This document shows positions 24,001-37,280 of a DNA stretch of 64,000 nucleotides, one piece after another. The position numbers and the translations under genes are program-made. Within the stretch, counting starts at the first letter, position 1. Each line of letters starts with the position of its first letter. The notes beneath the pieces were generated by a model that worked only from the letters and a program-made list of their open reading frames with translations, ran no database searches and had not been told where the DNA came from. This DNA is from Epiperipatus broadwayi (Eukaryota; Onychophora; Udeonychophora; Euonychophora; Peripatidae): contig JAQFVV010012405.1 of NCBI GenBank assembly GCA_028023455.1, forward strand, positions 2,253,677-2,317,676, in the 5' to 3' direction.

Positions 24001-25590
24001 AGGAAATAATTTAATTAGTTATGAACTTAAAAATGAAGATGTTGCAATAGATGATAGAGGTATGAACATATTGCCGGATTAAGTAAGAAAGGCAATCACA
24101 CAAATGAAGAATGGTAAGGCTGTTGGATTTGATGCAATACCTATAGAATTTTTGAGAGAAATGGGAGAATTTACTATGAAGAAAATAGTTGGACTTTGCA
24201 ATTTGATATATAATAGTGGAGTTTGGCCTGAAGATTTTTTAAGGACTATAGTGATTCCAATTGCTAAAAAAGAAGAAAGCTGTTAAATGTGGAGAGTATA
24301 GGACAATAAGTGTATTGTCTCATGTTTCTAAGGTGTTATTGAGGATTTTAACTCAAAGGATTTATGGGAAGGTAGACTATTATATTGGTGAAGAACAATT
24401 TGGTTTTCGGAAAGGGAAAAGCATAAGAGATGCTATTGGTATTGTTAGGACAATTGCAGAAAGATATATTGAGAGAGATAAAGGAATTGGTATATGTTTT
24501 GTGGATTTAGAAAAGGCATTTGATAGTGTAAGCTGGAATAAACTGATGTCTATCTTAAGAGATAAAGGAGTATTTTGGAAAGAAAGACGATTGATATGGA
24601 CTATGTATAATGGTCAAAGGATAAGAGTTAGATTTGGGAGTAATGAGACTGATGAAGTGAATATAGAGAGTGGAGTTAGGCAAGGGTGTAATATGTCACC
24701 TGTTTTGTTTAATATTTATTTAGAAGATATGCTAAATAATTATTTGGACTGTGGAGGAGCAAATATTGGAGGGAGAGTAATAAAGTGTATAAGATTTGCA
24801 GATGATATGGCTCTTATTGCTGAGGAGGAAAAGGATCTTCAGAATATGTTGAATAAATTGGAAGAAGGATGTATGGCATATGGAATGAAGATTAATATTG
24901 AAAAGTCTAAGTGTTTATGGATAGGGAAAGATGCAAAGAGACTGCAAATTGGAATCTATGATGGCATGGTTCAACAGGTGAAGGGATTTAGATATTTGGG
25001 TGGTTGGTTGAGTGAGGATGGAAGAAGTGAAGATGAAGTTAAAAGAAGAATAGCATTGGCACAGGTGACATTTTTAAAAAGAAAGAAGATATTTTGTGGA
25101 CCGATGGAAAGAGAATTAAGGAAGAGGTTAATTAAGTGTTATGTGTGGAGTGTATTAATGTATGGTTGTGAGACATGGACATTGAGTAATAGAATTAAGA
25201 AACGATTGGAAGTTTTTGAGATGTGGACATGGAGAAAAATGGAAAGGATCAGTTGGATAAGTAAAATAACAAATGAAGAATTTTGAAAAGAGTTAATGAG
25301 GAAAGAAGACTGATTGAAAATATCAGAGAGAGAAAGAGAAACTGGATTGGACATATATTAAGAAGAGATTCTAATTTAGCGAAAGATGTTTTGGAGAGAA
25401 TGGTGAGTGGAAATAAAAAGAAAGGATGGAAGAGATTGACATTATTGGATGATATAAGAGATGGAAAGGCTTATGTGGAATTGAGGAAATGGGCAAGGAA
25501 GAGAATGGAATGGAAGAATGGATGAACTGAAGTAGTGACTATGCTCTGGACCTGTCTATTGGACAGACTACTATTGATTGATTAATTATT
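24001..25590 (+). mobile_element. RTE-clade LINE (family 2), 5'-truncated copy
   Basis: The copy starts abruptly at a point matching 35694 of the full-length copy, so it lacks the endonuclease. It carries RT: MKNGKAVGFDAIPIEFL, then FVDLEKAFDSV, then GVRQGCNMSPVLF, then FADD at 24795-24806, then YLGGWLSEDG. The C-terminal domain follows (YGCETWTLSN, then NWIGHILRRD). It ends with ggacctgtctattggacaga and (attg)n. The breaks are visible by comparison with the other copy: a G-to-T stop near 24081, one extra A in the A run near 24265, and one missing base near 25279. 5' truncation with a simple-repeat tail is typical of LINE insertion. Confidence 0.88.
24104..25525 (+). pseudogene. RTE family 2 RT and C-terminal coding remnant
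   Basis: The coding remnant has three frame segments: 24104-24286, 24261-25286 and 25283-25525. The central 341-codon piece holds all catalytic RT blocks, including both Asp motifs. The joins are one-base indels, so inactivation is recent relative to the Jockey-like relic just upstream. Confidence 0.85.
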
Positions 25591-28499
25591 ATTTATTATG
25601 ATTCCTTAAAAAAAAAACAACCTGATTATTTTGTCAGGTTTTTTCTTTTTCATTCTGCTTTATTTTGTTATTTATTTATATCCTGTTTCTTTTTTATTCT
25701 GTTTTTTTTTTTTGCCTATTGTAATTTTCCACCTCTATTTAACATTTTTTTAAAATTTTGTTAGAAAGACTTCCATCTGCTGCTTTGAAATTTTATTCCA
25801 TGAACTTATTTTGTTGTCAGTCATATTTTTGAGCTTGCTTATATTATAAATCACTTATTCTTTTAATTATATTAAAATAGTATTATAGTTCTTATTAACT
25901 GCCATGGAAAAAATATGTATAATATTGTCAATATTTTTTAAACAGTAGATAATATAGCTTTTGAAATAACAGCTTTATCAGTGATTTTTTTTAGTCTGAT
26001 GAATTTAATTTATTGAGAATTCTGTTATAGTTTAGTTCAGTAATAGAGTTGTAGATTCTAGAGCTAAAGTCCATGTATTATGGCTCTCTCTTTCCACTAT
26101 CAAGTTTCTTATTAAGTCCTGAATAATAAATCATTTGATTATTATTATTGTTGTTGTTTTACTGAGAAATTTGGAGAAACACAAAACCCTTAAGTTAAGT
26201 CTTTTTTAAGCAATTTACAGTTCATATGATATATGTTTTGAGTTTATAAAATGGTTACCTAGGGTTTTTTTTTAAAAATGTATTGTTCTATTTCATGTTG
26301 TGGTGAATGGAATTATATGCAATACCTATTCTATAAATGGCATTAATATCTAGTTATGTTATTTCTCTATTTTGTTCTTCATATAAATATTTTTTTTGCT
26401 CTCTTCATTCCAATTTATAATTTTGCTGATAGTACCTTATTTTAAATAGTTGCTTTTCTTTTCCATTTTGTTCACTCCAAGAATTTCTCCAACTTCTCCA
26501 TTAATGTAGATTTCCAAAAAGTCTATTCATTGAGGCAAATGCTAATGGAGTTCAATTTAATTCTTATAAAATTTATCTTTTTTAAAAAATATGTTTCATT
26601 TCATATCTATATTTTGATTACAATTTACAAAATGTTATTTAAATTATTTATATTGATGCCTAATTTTTCCAATGACCTTCTTTGATATAGTACGTCTCTT
26701 TTATTTTTGAAGTGGCTTTCTAAAATTTTATTTCTTGCCCTTTGTTTAGTACAAAAATGGGTTTTTTTATATCAAATTTGTGTTTGTCTTCTCTCCAGTA
26801 CTTTTTTCATATTTGGAGTGGAACATTTCAGTCCACTATTTATCCATTAATTGCTATTACTTGTTGGTAAAATATATAGTTATTACTCTTTTCTAGTTTC
26901 TTTTGCTATTTAATTTTTTCTACATCTTCATGTTATAGCAATTTCTAGTTTTATTATTCTTGTGAATTTATTTAGAGAACTTTATATAATATTATTTTTC
27001 ACCATGCACTCAGAAAATATTGTTTTTAATATAGGCTGAAGGTTTTATTTTTTTCTATCGTTTTTTGGTTTTTTTCACTCATTGTTTCTTGATTATTAAA
27101 TAGGGTCATGATTTTATAAATTAGTGTCTGTTAAAAAAAAACAAAAAAACAAGGCCAATGTTAAAATAAATAATCGATAGGTTTACTGTTGGAAAGTTCG
27201 AGCACTTGGGATAACAGACTGAATCACGATGTATAGACCTTTTCAATGTCACCCATAGTATCATGCTGGAGTGACTGAATAAGTGGTCGAATAGTTTTTT
27301 TTTTTTGCCCGCCTTTATTCTCTGTCTATTTATTCAAAGTCGTAAACTTTAATAAATTCTTTAAACTAACAATGATTTATTTTTTAAAAGTATTTTAATG
27401 ATTATTAAAATAAGCTGTTGACAAAAACAAAACAAACATTATAATAGTTAGTTGAACAATGCTTGAACATCCAGAAATATCCCTTCCCAGAACTTTTTCT
27501 AGTAATGTTTGTTTTAAAAATTGCTTAATAGTTATTTAATAATATTTTGAATTAAAACTTCGACCATTTGTCATACTCTGAAAGCAAAGTTTTTATTATA
27601 GATTTAAATAAAAGCATCAAATCATTGTATGAAAAATTATCCCATTTTAAAAACAACAATTTTATTAATGAGCCAAAAATATTTAAGATCATTTTATAAT
27701 TTTAATCTCATCCCGCTTTTTTGTTTTTAATACGCGCAGAGGGGAGAGTATTAAAATCGAAATTCATTTTATTATAATAAATGATTCCTGCGTTTGCTTT
27801 TTTTTTCGAACAATAAATTAATTTTAAAGAGAACTGAAAATAAATTGGGGGTAAAAATACTTGAATTGTCCTAATAAGTGGGGGAAGAAGTAATGTGCAG
27901 TTACTTTCTGCTAATGTCACGCTATCCGAGTTCTCATTTATTTTTCTAGTGTTTTATATGGGAAAATTTGACAAAAGATTGCTGAATGTTTCCAGCAAAC
28001 AATTCCTATTTGATTAAATTTTTTATTTTATTTATTTTTTGCTTAGTAAAAGAATGAAAGGCCTACGAGGTGGAAGAAAAAACAAGTCAGATTTCATTAG
28101 TTGGTGAATTAGAATGAGGAGCCATGGGATTATTGTTTTGTTATTGTTAAGAATACTATTGAAATACTGATAAACTTTATTTCATAACAATTTTGAAGGA
28201 AGGCGGTTTTTAAACATTACTGTGTTGATCTGTCTTTATTAATCTTCATAATTTTTACATTTTTAATAACTTTCAATACTTCTGTCATTGTTATTTCAAT
28301 TTTTACAATATTTGCTGTCAGCCTAAATGTTTGTATATAATGACATATATATATAAATATTTCTAATGATTATTTTAGTAATGAGTTTCTTTCTTTTCAA
28401 TGATTGAGCTCTATCACTTCCGGTGCTCAAACATCTTATGACCATTCGAGCAGCAAATCATTTGATTACTTATTAGTGATTGAACTAGAGCTTACTTTC
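25591..28499. other. Intron, no supported gene
   Basis: AT-rich intron with T- and A-runs. A patch around 27170-27300 is less AT-rich (gttcgagcacttgggataac) but carries no readable protein. A weak tRNA-like A box on the + strand lies near 26030-26060. Nothing else is supported. Confidence 0.45.
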
Positions 28500-28508
28500 A
28501 ATCAGAAC

Positions 28509-28539
<31 letters not shown>

Positions 28540-28835
28540 AAGCCCCTTCAAACCCCCCCTTAAAAAAAAACCTTTTTTCTCTAATTTTAATTTTTTTTTG
28601 GGAATTTTTTAAAATTTTTTTTTTTATTATATTTCCCTCCCAAAAAAAAAATATTTTTTAATAAGTAGAAAATTAATAGTTGTGTGAAAAAAAAATATAA
28701 AAAAAAAATTTCTATTTTATTTAAATGAATTAAATTAATTTATAAAAAAAAAAAAAAAAAAAACCCAACTTTTTGAAAAAAAATCCTTTTTTTTTTTTTT
28801 AAAAAAAATTTTAAAAATAATAAAAAAAAAATTCC
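28500..28835. repeat. Homopolymer-dominated low-complexity block
   Basis: This is an unusual alternation of long T and A runs broken by short C clusters. It includes a T run of over 20, then ccccttcaaacccccc, then A runs. The pattern looks more like homopolymer-length or base-calling error over a low-complexity site than ordinary sequence. The 85-residue frame across it (poly-Phe) is not coding. Confidence 0.7.
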
Positions 28836-29640
28836 CTTTATAATAGAAAGTATATATTTTTTTCTTCTTATATTTTTCTAAATTATTTATTTAGAATAAC
28901 ACTTTTTTTGTAATTTTATATTTTTTTTAAATAATGATTCAAAAATTTTTTTTAAAAAGTGATTAAATATTTAAAAGTTTAAAAATTAACTTCTGAACAA
29001 AACATATATGTTTCATTTTTCTGTGTAGAATAGTTTAGAACATAAGACATGATATATGTGACTTTAGTTTATTAAGCACATGCATGCATTATTAGCTGTA
29101 TTTCATCAAAAAATAATGGAAATAAAAAATAAGATCTTAAATATATATATATTTTAAATTCATTTAATGCTTTATCAATTCATGATTTTTTTAATCATAT
29201 CATGTTTTACGAATACTCTGTTGTCTCTTAATAATTAGCTTTGGCATTGTTTTACAATTAATCACTATAGTTCTGATTTATCAAAAGCACACATTTTGTT
29301 GACTAGTATCACTTTAATATATTGTACCGTTTATTTATATACGGTACAGATATATTGGCATTTGGTAAAAGCTAAAAAAAGAAAGTATATTTAGATTTTT
29401 TTTTTTAATATAATTTTTTTTTTTTTAAAAAAAACGTACAATGAAGGTTAAATTGTTCTTTCGTATTTTTTTTATGTAATTAGAAATAAAAGTAGAATTG
29501 GAGAGAACAAAAGAATTCCAAAAGTAAAAAGATAAGCTAAAAGAAAAATATTTTAGCAAATTAAAGATGGCCAAAAAAACTTGATAAAAAAGAGAACTTT
29601 ATAACATAAATTTTATAAAGAATGTACAAGATTATGAACT
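28836..29640. other. Intron, no gene seen
   Basis: AT-rich intron with further T/A homopolymer runs near 29398-29440. The word tgtaccgtttatttatatac followed by ggtaca (29323-29348) forms a small inverted repeat. No coding block. Confidence 0.45.
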
Positions 29641-29690
29641 TAAACGCCATGATAATAACATGCGCAGAAGTCTGAAAACTGGGCCTCTAG

Positions 29691-29972
29691 TATAAAAAGG
29701 CAGAGACCAGTTTGAGGAACATCGTTTTTTGTTTGTTCCTTTGGCTGGTTTTGGATTATTAAATTCAAGACCACTTCACAATGAAATAATCCTTCATGCA
29801 GGAGTAGACCAGGGCTTTAGCTGACATCATTAAGAAGATGGACACTAGTAAAGCTTCTGCAACTAGCCTTCGGAATAGACGACAAGATCAAATTTATAAC
29901 CAATGGCCGAGCTCATTCTAACCCAAAAAACTATGCATAGTTATCTACTACTTTCTTGCTGAATTTACTGGT
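29691..29972 (+). promoter_or_regulatory. Possible TATA promoter with short leader and donor-like site
   Basis: A TATA-box-like tataaaaagg at 29691-29700 sits in a patch less AT-rich than its surroundings. About 138 bases downstream an ATG (29838) opens a 27-codon frame (MDTSKASATSLRNRRQDQIY and onward) ending at TAA 29919-29921. A donor-like actg/gtaagc lies at 29967-29974. The arrangement could be an LTR or an old element's promoter and leader, or an alternative internal promoter of the host gene. No encoded product is recognisable, so this is a weak call. Confidence 0.3.
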
Positions 29973-32900
29973 AAGCTATGACTCTTTATTATTCCCGATT
30001 GTGACTAAATTGTCGACAGACCATCTTAAAAATATACGTATAATAGGACCCCGATATGGACTTTAATTTTAGTGGTCAAGAGACTTTTGTGTAATCAAGA
30101 ACTTTAATTAATTGTTTTAATTACTTTATTTTATTAATGTATTCATATTTGGATTAGTGTGTGTTCTCTCCAATTTACTTAATTAGTAATTCACATTTTA
30201 ACTTAAACAGATTTTTAATCTGTTAGAATAAAAATATTTCTAATAGCAATTTTCATTTGTACGTTATTCTATAATATTTATTAGTGTTTATTATTAGTTT
30301 AGTAAGATTTAAAAACGTAATTTACCTTTGCCAATATGTTATAAGTTCCAGGAATAATAATATTTAAAGGATAATTTTAGTTTACGGTAGAATTACCGAT
30401 TCTTAAAAAAATAAGAATAAAAATCTTTTCTTTTTTATTTACAACTTGCGAGACGTGCTGGCGACAGATTTTAGCGGATTCTTATGAATCCTGGTGCCCA
30501 GATCAAATGAATTAAAAGCTGATTTCGTCAATAGCACAAATTCTTAACAATTCTAGGCTGAATTGATCAGGAAATATAGTTATGTTTTTTAGAAATAGAA
30601 ATACAACTTTCTTCTTTTTGACATAACTTGATCAACTCGCACATTTTATAATGCATATAGAGCTCTAGTAAGACGGAAAACATTATAATATATTTTGTTA
30701 GAAAATATTCTAAATAGTTCAAAGTAAAAATAAAATTTTGCATTTAACCATGAATGTACAGCAGACAAAAAGTATATTGTAGATGTATCACAAATTTAAA
30801 TGCATGCTATAGATAAAAAGTTATTGATTATTTGTTGATTAGATGATTATGTGATGAGCTAAAGTTAAGGTTGAACTTTGATACAGGAATTTTCAGCTCT
30901 TGAATCCAGTATTTTACAACTGCATTAAATTACTGAGGATGTTTATAAAGTAATAGTTTGTATATGAATAATGACAAATATAAATTAATAGCTAAAAATA
31001 TAAATATAACATAGAATTGGAAATCTAAAAGTAAAAAAGCACTAATGAAAAATCTTAATTAATGGGACTACTACATTAAAAAAAAAGAAGGAAATTTAAA
31101 AAACATGAAACTTTTTATTCAATGAGAATTCTGCATTTGGTTAATTACAAAGGAGAAATAATTTTTAAGTACAAGGAAAACTAGGAGAAAGAGTTGTTTA
31201 GAGGATTGGATTCAGAATATGCAATATTTTTTTTTATTAAATAAAATATATGTTGAATGTTATATTTTCACAAAATACATATTTTGTGCCATTCATACAA
31301 AATTGTTTATTTGAAGCTATTAGTATAAAATAATTTATAGGTTAAAATAACATGTATGTTCCCAAATGCCTATTGATCAATAAAGATAGATTTCTTAATT
31401 GCTTGTTTTCAGGTTTACCTATATATACGCACAGTAGTTGTCAGATCATAATTGTCAAAACAATCCAGATTAATTTAGGTTCTTGACTATCTGAAAAAAT
31501 CCTGTAATTGATTATAAATCATCACCTATCCAAACAAAATTGCCTATGTATCAAAGATCAAAGATCATAGGCATAGTAATTGGTTGATCTAACTGGCATG
31601 TTTAATAATATATATGTATAAATTTATATGTTAAGTGTATATTCAGCACAAATGTGTGGTTGGAGAAAAAAACTGAAATATCATCACAATAATTTAATAA
31701 ATGGTTAATGAAGTTTTAATGAAGCTTGAACGTAGTATCGGCCAAAGTAAATTTTTGTAACATAATTGCATTCCAGCATTAACAATGTTCAACTGTTTTA
31801 TTTTAGTTATAAAATTCTATTGCATTGTTGTTCCATCCTGCCTGGAGTTAGAATGATTGACTTACTTTATGATTGATTTATATTGTTAATACTGATGAGA
31901 TTTTCAATTTCCATAAAAACAAACTTTATGTAATACTCTTGAAAAAATTTCAATAATAAAATGGAATCATTTTTATACTAATTTAATCTTAATGAAGTAT
32001 ATTTAATTCATAGGCTAATTTTTAAAGTGACTGGCTCTTTTTCCCTGAAAATCCTACATTTGACTTTTTTAATTTGAAATAAATAAAAAATGTTCTTCTA
32101 ATAGTGTGTATTAAACTTGAATAGAATTCTTCCATATGGAACAGTTAATGTCATTCATAAATATAAGACCATCATATGCTAAAAGAACTTTCTTTATAAA
32201 CCATGCTATTGAATATGTGAATTACAGATAAAGATTAGATGATTTGCAATTGTTTATTTATCCTTAGTATATTTTTTGGGCATTCCTATCTATTGCTATC
32301 CAGAGTGCAAAATCTTTATAAGCTAAAATTTTTCGTCAATCTTTTTCAAGGTACTCTTTTTCTAATAATATCTATTTCCCAGATTTAAGTTGAATTTTGA
32401 TATTACCTATATTTTTCTTTTATAAATTTCCAAAGGTTCTTTACATTTATTTCAATTCTATTCATATTTTGCATCATTAAGACTATCTATTTTTCATAAT
32501 CTGCTAATTAATCTTAAATTGCTATAATGCGGTTAAATTTTTAATCTATACAATTTTAGTCTGTTTTTCTTCATACTCCTAGAACAATATAGATAACTCA
32601 CTTTTCTATTTTATTTAACAGTGAAAAGTATAATTTTTTAAAAAATTAGGATTAATTTAACATATACATATCCATACTTAAATTTTTTTAAAAATTTTTT
32701 ATATTAAAAATGTATCATTCTGCTATTTTCAATAGCATTATTATTATATAAGCCATAAAAAAAATAAAAGGCTATATTTATAAATGACTCTTGTAATAAT
32801 ATAATGTAGGATTAATGTGTTAATCCTATGGTTTTTTCCTGCTCTCACTGTTATGAATTTTACTATTTTGAAATTTGATATATTTAATTGGCAGGGCAGC

Positions 32901-33767
32901 AAACTACTATTATCCATTGCACAACTGATTAAAGTTTAAAATATCTTTCACTTTAATTTATGTCTAGAGATATTCACCTATGACTTCCTTATTTAAATTG
33001 AATATTTAAAGTCAAACCATTTGCTATTATACCATTTAAGAAAAGTTATTAATTTTTTTTTTAAAATTAAATATATATATATGTTACCTTGCCAATCTCA
33101 GAGATGTTTCTGAAATATTTACCTGCTAGAAAAAAAAATCTGTTATAAAAGTCTAAACTAATGAATAGTATTACAAATATATATTATATAGAATGTTATA
33201 TATCTATTATAGAGAATATGCATATATATTATAGAAAATGATATGTATATATACTAAATAAAATGTTACTTGATAGTTAACTGATATTCATCACTATCTA
33301 ATTAATGTGCAGCTTAAAATGAATATTTAATCATTTTGTCATTGAAGTAGCCATATTGAATACTTAAAAAATTATGCTAAGCCACAAATTTTATAATAAC
33401 TTAAGTTTGTATTGTTCAAAAATGATCTAATATATATTGTTTGAAACATAAATCACCAAAAAATGTAATGAAGCTGAAAAAATATAGCCATTGATATTCA
33501 AAGTAATAAAAAAAAAAGAACAAAATTTTAATATTTCTAAAAATTATTTTCATATTATTTCATAAATTCTAAATTTTCATACATTAATTTGAAAACTATA
33601 CTTTTGTTAATAAATTATTTGCATTTATCATTAAATTTCCAATAAATTGATATATAATAACACTTAAACTAAGATAATCCATCACTTGAACACATATATA
33701 TTGCTTATAACACTCTATTCATATACACGTTAATGCAACAAATTTTTCTAAAAACTTCTTTATTTTC
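29973..33767. other. Intron, no supported gene
   Basis: AT-rich intron. A minus-strand tRNA-like relic at about 30868-30935 has an A-box-like tttaatgcagttgtaaaa and a B-box-like agttcaacc, both poor. TA-rich minisatellite-like sequence lies near 33170-33260. No coding block. Confidence 0.45.
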
Positions 33768-34242
33768 TTACGGTTTCGACTGCTGGAATACTGGGAATAA
33801 GGCATGGCTCCCATGCTACCCAGAGCGTCCCCAGGTTGCAGATAGGGGTATGGCCTTCAGATATGAAGGTTAGCTGCGAATAAGCAGAGTACTGTAAATA
33901 AGCAGTCGCTGACAATGGGACAACATTCACTATCAGAAAGTGGTGAAGGAGACAGTGGCGTGTTTACTTCTATAAAGTACCACAATTCCTATGACAGTGG
34001 ATGTATAATGGCGAGTGTTGACCGCCATTAAATAAGTCAACACACCGCTGGGTGCTGGGTCAGCAACGGCATTTCTTCCAAGTCAGCGGAAGATCACTAG
34101 AGGTGACAACGATGAGGAGGAAGCGGTAGTTGGATTTTCATTTTATGGGATTTGGCTAGCGCATTAAGCTTATTATAGAGGTTATTGCTGGGCAAAGAAG
34201 GCAACGGGAAACCACTTTGTCTTATAATTCCCTTGTTTTATT

Positions 34243-35421
34243 ATGAGTATGTCTACAGGAATCATTACGTTTGGTGTTGAGACCTTAGTTAAGAATAACT
34301 TTGGTGTCTTGCCCGGCAGGAGTGGACATGAGGCTACTCAGGTCGTCAACCTGCAAAATCCTCATAAATATAATTCATTGAGAGGGGATACACTGAGAAT
34401 TGGAACGTGGAATGTTAGATCTTTGAGGAAAGGTGGGAAATTGGAGAATTTGAAAAGAGAGTTGCATTTGAATAATATTGATGTAATGGGATTAAGTGAA
34501 GTGAGGTAGGAGGGATATGGAGAAGTAAGTAGTGGAGATGTAAAGTTGTTTTATTCAGGTGGTGATAGGTCAATTAATGGAGTTGGCATTGCTGTGAGGA
34601 AGAAAATATGGAATAGTGTGGCAAAGGTTGATGGTATTAATGATAGATGGATGGTGATGAGAATAAATGCAAGTCCTAGGGATTTGGTAATTATACAAGT
34701 TTCTATGCCAACTAGTACTCATGATGATAGTGAAATTGATGAAATGTATGAGAAGATAGAAGAAAGTATTCAATGTGAAGGAAAAAACGCATGTATATTG
34801 CTATTGGGGGATTGGAATGCTGTTGTGGGGAAAGGTAGGGAAGAGAAAATTGTTGGAAATTATGGTATTGGAAAAGGAAATGAAAGGGGTAGTCGACTTG
34901 TACAATTTTGTAAAGAGAATGGGTTTGTCATTGCAAACACTTGTTTTAAAAATCATATTAGAAGATTGTATACATGGAAAGCTCCAGGTAACAAAGAACG
35001 TTATCAAATAGATTATATATTGATTCAGAATAGATATAAGAATGCTGTTAAGGGTTCACATGCTTTGCCAGGTGCTGATATAGATTCGGATCATAATTTG
35101 GTGATGGCTAAATTAAAGTTAAGTTTAAAAAGAATTAAAAGAGCGAAAAGATACACAAGATGGGACTTGGATAAATTGAGACAAATGGAAAAAGGAAAAT
35201 TTGGTTTAATATGTGAAAATGAATTTAAAAGAATTGTTCAGGATGGGAACTATATTAATAGCTCTGATGAGTGTTGGAATAGAATTAAAGAGGGATTCTT
35301 GAAAATAGCAAAAAATGAAATAGGTATTATTCATGTGAGAAAAGCTAAAAGACCTTGGATAACTGAAGGTATGTTGGAAAAGATGGGAAGTGCGGAGATT
35401 GTGGAAGAATGTAAATACTGA
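34243..35421 (+). pseudogene. RTE family 2 endonuclease domain and linker
   Basis: The APE-type endonuclease is read in one frame with a single TAG at 34507-34509, where a Trp codon is expected after SEVR. Motifs in order: LRIGTWNVRSL, then GLSEVR (catalytic Glu), then VIIQVSMPTS, then LLLGDWNAVVG (Asp, Asn), then YQIDYILI, then DSDHNLVMAKL (Asp-His). The usual Tyr of the IQVYAPT-type motif is Ser here, a likely inactivating change. The C-terminal third is the basic linker. The frame shifts near 35400. Confidence 0.88.
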
Positions 35422-37212
35422 GGAAGGGCAAAAGGAATATAGGAAATTTAATAATGAATTAAGAAGAGAAACAGATTTAGCAAAAGAAAAGTGGTTGGAG
35501 CAAGAATGTAAAGAGATAGAAAGGTTTCAACAGATGAAAAGATATGATCTAGCATTTGATAGAATACAAAGTATTTCTTGGGAGAAAAAGACATGGGTAG
35601 CAAGTGAGATTGCAGATAAGAATGGAAGAAGGTTAACCGATAGTAATGGATATATTAAAAAGATGGGAAGAATATATTCAGTATCTGTTTAGTAGAGGAA
35701 ATAATTTAATTAGTTATGAACTTGAAAATGAAGAAGATGTTGCAGTGGATGATAGAGGTATGGACATACTGCCAGATGAAGTAAGAAAGGCAATTGCACA
35801 AATGAAGAATGGTAAGGCTATTGGATTTGATGCAGTACCTATAGAATTTTTGAGAGAAATGGGAGAATTTACTATGAAGGAAATAGTTGGACTTTGCAAT
35901 TTGATATATAATAGTGGAGTTTGGCCTGAAGATTTTTTAAGAACTATAGTGATTCCAATTGCTAAAAAGAAGAAAGCTGTTAAATGTGAAGAGTATAGGA
36001 CAATAAGTGTATTGTCTCATATTTCTAAGGTGTTCTTGAGGATTTTAACATGGGAAGGTTGACTATTATATTGCTGAAGAACAGTTTGGTTTTCGGAAAG
36101 GGAAAAGCACAAGAGATGCTATTGGTATTGTTAGGACAATTGCAGAAAGATATATTGAAAGAGATAAAGGAATTGGTATATGTTTTGTAGATTTAGAAAA
36201 GGCATTTGATAGAGTAAGCTGGAATAAACTGATGTCTATCTTAAGAGATAAAGGAGTATTCTGGAAAGAAAGATGATTGATATGGTATATGTATAATGGT
36301 CAAAGAATAAGAGTTAGATTTGGATGTAATCAGACTGATGAAGTGAATATAGAAAGTGGAGTTAGGCAAGGATGTAGTATGTCACCTGTTTTGTTTAATA
36401 TTTATTTAGAAGATATGCTAAATAATTATTTGGACTGTGGAGGAGCAAATGTTGGAGGGAGAGTAATAAAGTGTATAAGATTTGCAGATGATATGGCTCT
36501 TATTGCTGAGGAAGAAAAGGATCTTCAGAATATGTTGAATAAATTGGAAGAAGGATGTATGGCATACGGAATGAAGATTAATATTGAAAAGATTAAGTGT
36601 TTATAGATAGGGAGAGCTGCAAAAAGACTGCAAATTGGAATCCATGATGACATGGTGCAGCAGGTGAAAGGATTTAGATATTTGGGTTGTTGGTTGAGTG
36701 AGGATGGAAGAAGTGAAGATGAAGTTAAAAGAAGAATAGCATTGGCAAAGGTGACATTTTTAAAAAGAAAGAAGATATTTTGTGGACCTATGGAAAGAGA
36801 ATTAAGGAAAAGATTAATTAAATGTTATGTGTGGAGTGTATTAATGTATGGTTGTGAGACATGGACATTGAGTAATAGAATTAAGAAACGATTGGAAGCT
36901 TTTGAGATGTGGACATGGAGAAAAATGGAAAAAATCAGTTGGGTGAATAAAATAACAAATGAAGAAGTTTTGAAAAGAGTTAATGAGGAAAGAAGATTGA
37001 TTGAAAGTATCAAAGAGAGAAAGAGGAACTGGATTGGACATATACTAAGAAAAGATTATAGTTTAATGAAAGCTATTTTGGAAGGAATGGTGAGTGGAAA
37101 TAAAAAGAAAGGACGAAAGAGATTGACATTATTGGATGATATACGAGATGGAAGGGGTTATGTGGAATTGAGGAAGTGGGCAAGGAAGAGAATGGAATGG
37201 AAGAATGGATGA
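35390..37212 (+). pseudogene. RTE family 2 reverse transcriptase and C-terminal domain
   Basis: The coding continues through shifted segments at 35390-35692, 35646-36062, then from about 36060 to 36606, and 36652-37212. RT motifs: MKNGKAIGFDAVPIEFL, FVDLEKAFDRV, GVRQGCSMSPVLF, FADD at 36481-36492, and YLGCWLSEDG. The C-terminal block has YGCETWTL and NWIGHILRKD. Stops at 36274-36276 (cga to tga) and 36604-36606 (tgg to tag) are transitions when compared with the copy at 24 kb. The 11-bp deletion near 36050 causes the mid-RT frameshift. Confidence 0.88.
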
Positions 37213-37280
37213 ACTGATGTAGTGACTACTCTCTGGACCTGTCTATTGGACAGACTACTATTGATTGATTGATATAATTA

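Larger units (their letters stand above)
33768..37280 (+). mobile_element. RTE-clade LINE (family 2), near full-length copy
   Basis: The element has about 0.5 kb of GC-richer leader (33768-34240) containing ggcaacgggaaaccacttt, an endonuclease-RT coding region, and a 3' end ctctggacctgtctattgga followed by (attg)n. It matches the truncated copy at 24001-25590 over the shared 1.5 kb with few differences. It is inactivated by three single-base stops and at least three frameshifts, one of them an 11-bp deletion near 36050. It lies in the 28-kb SCAPER intron in the sense orientation. Confidence 0.9.

Noticed and set aside
28404-28661. 85-residue frame
   Set aside because: It is made of poly-Phe/Lys encoded by homopolymer runs and crosses a block of doubtful sequence quality.
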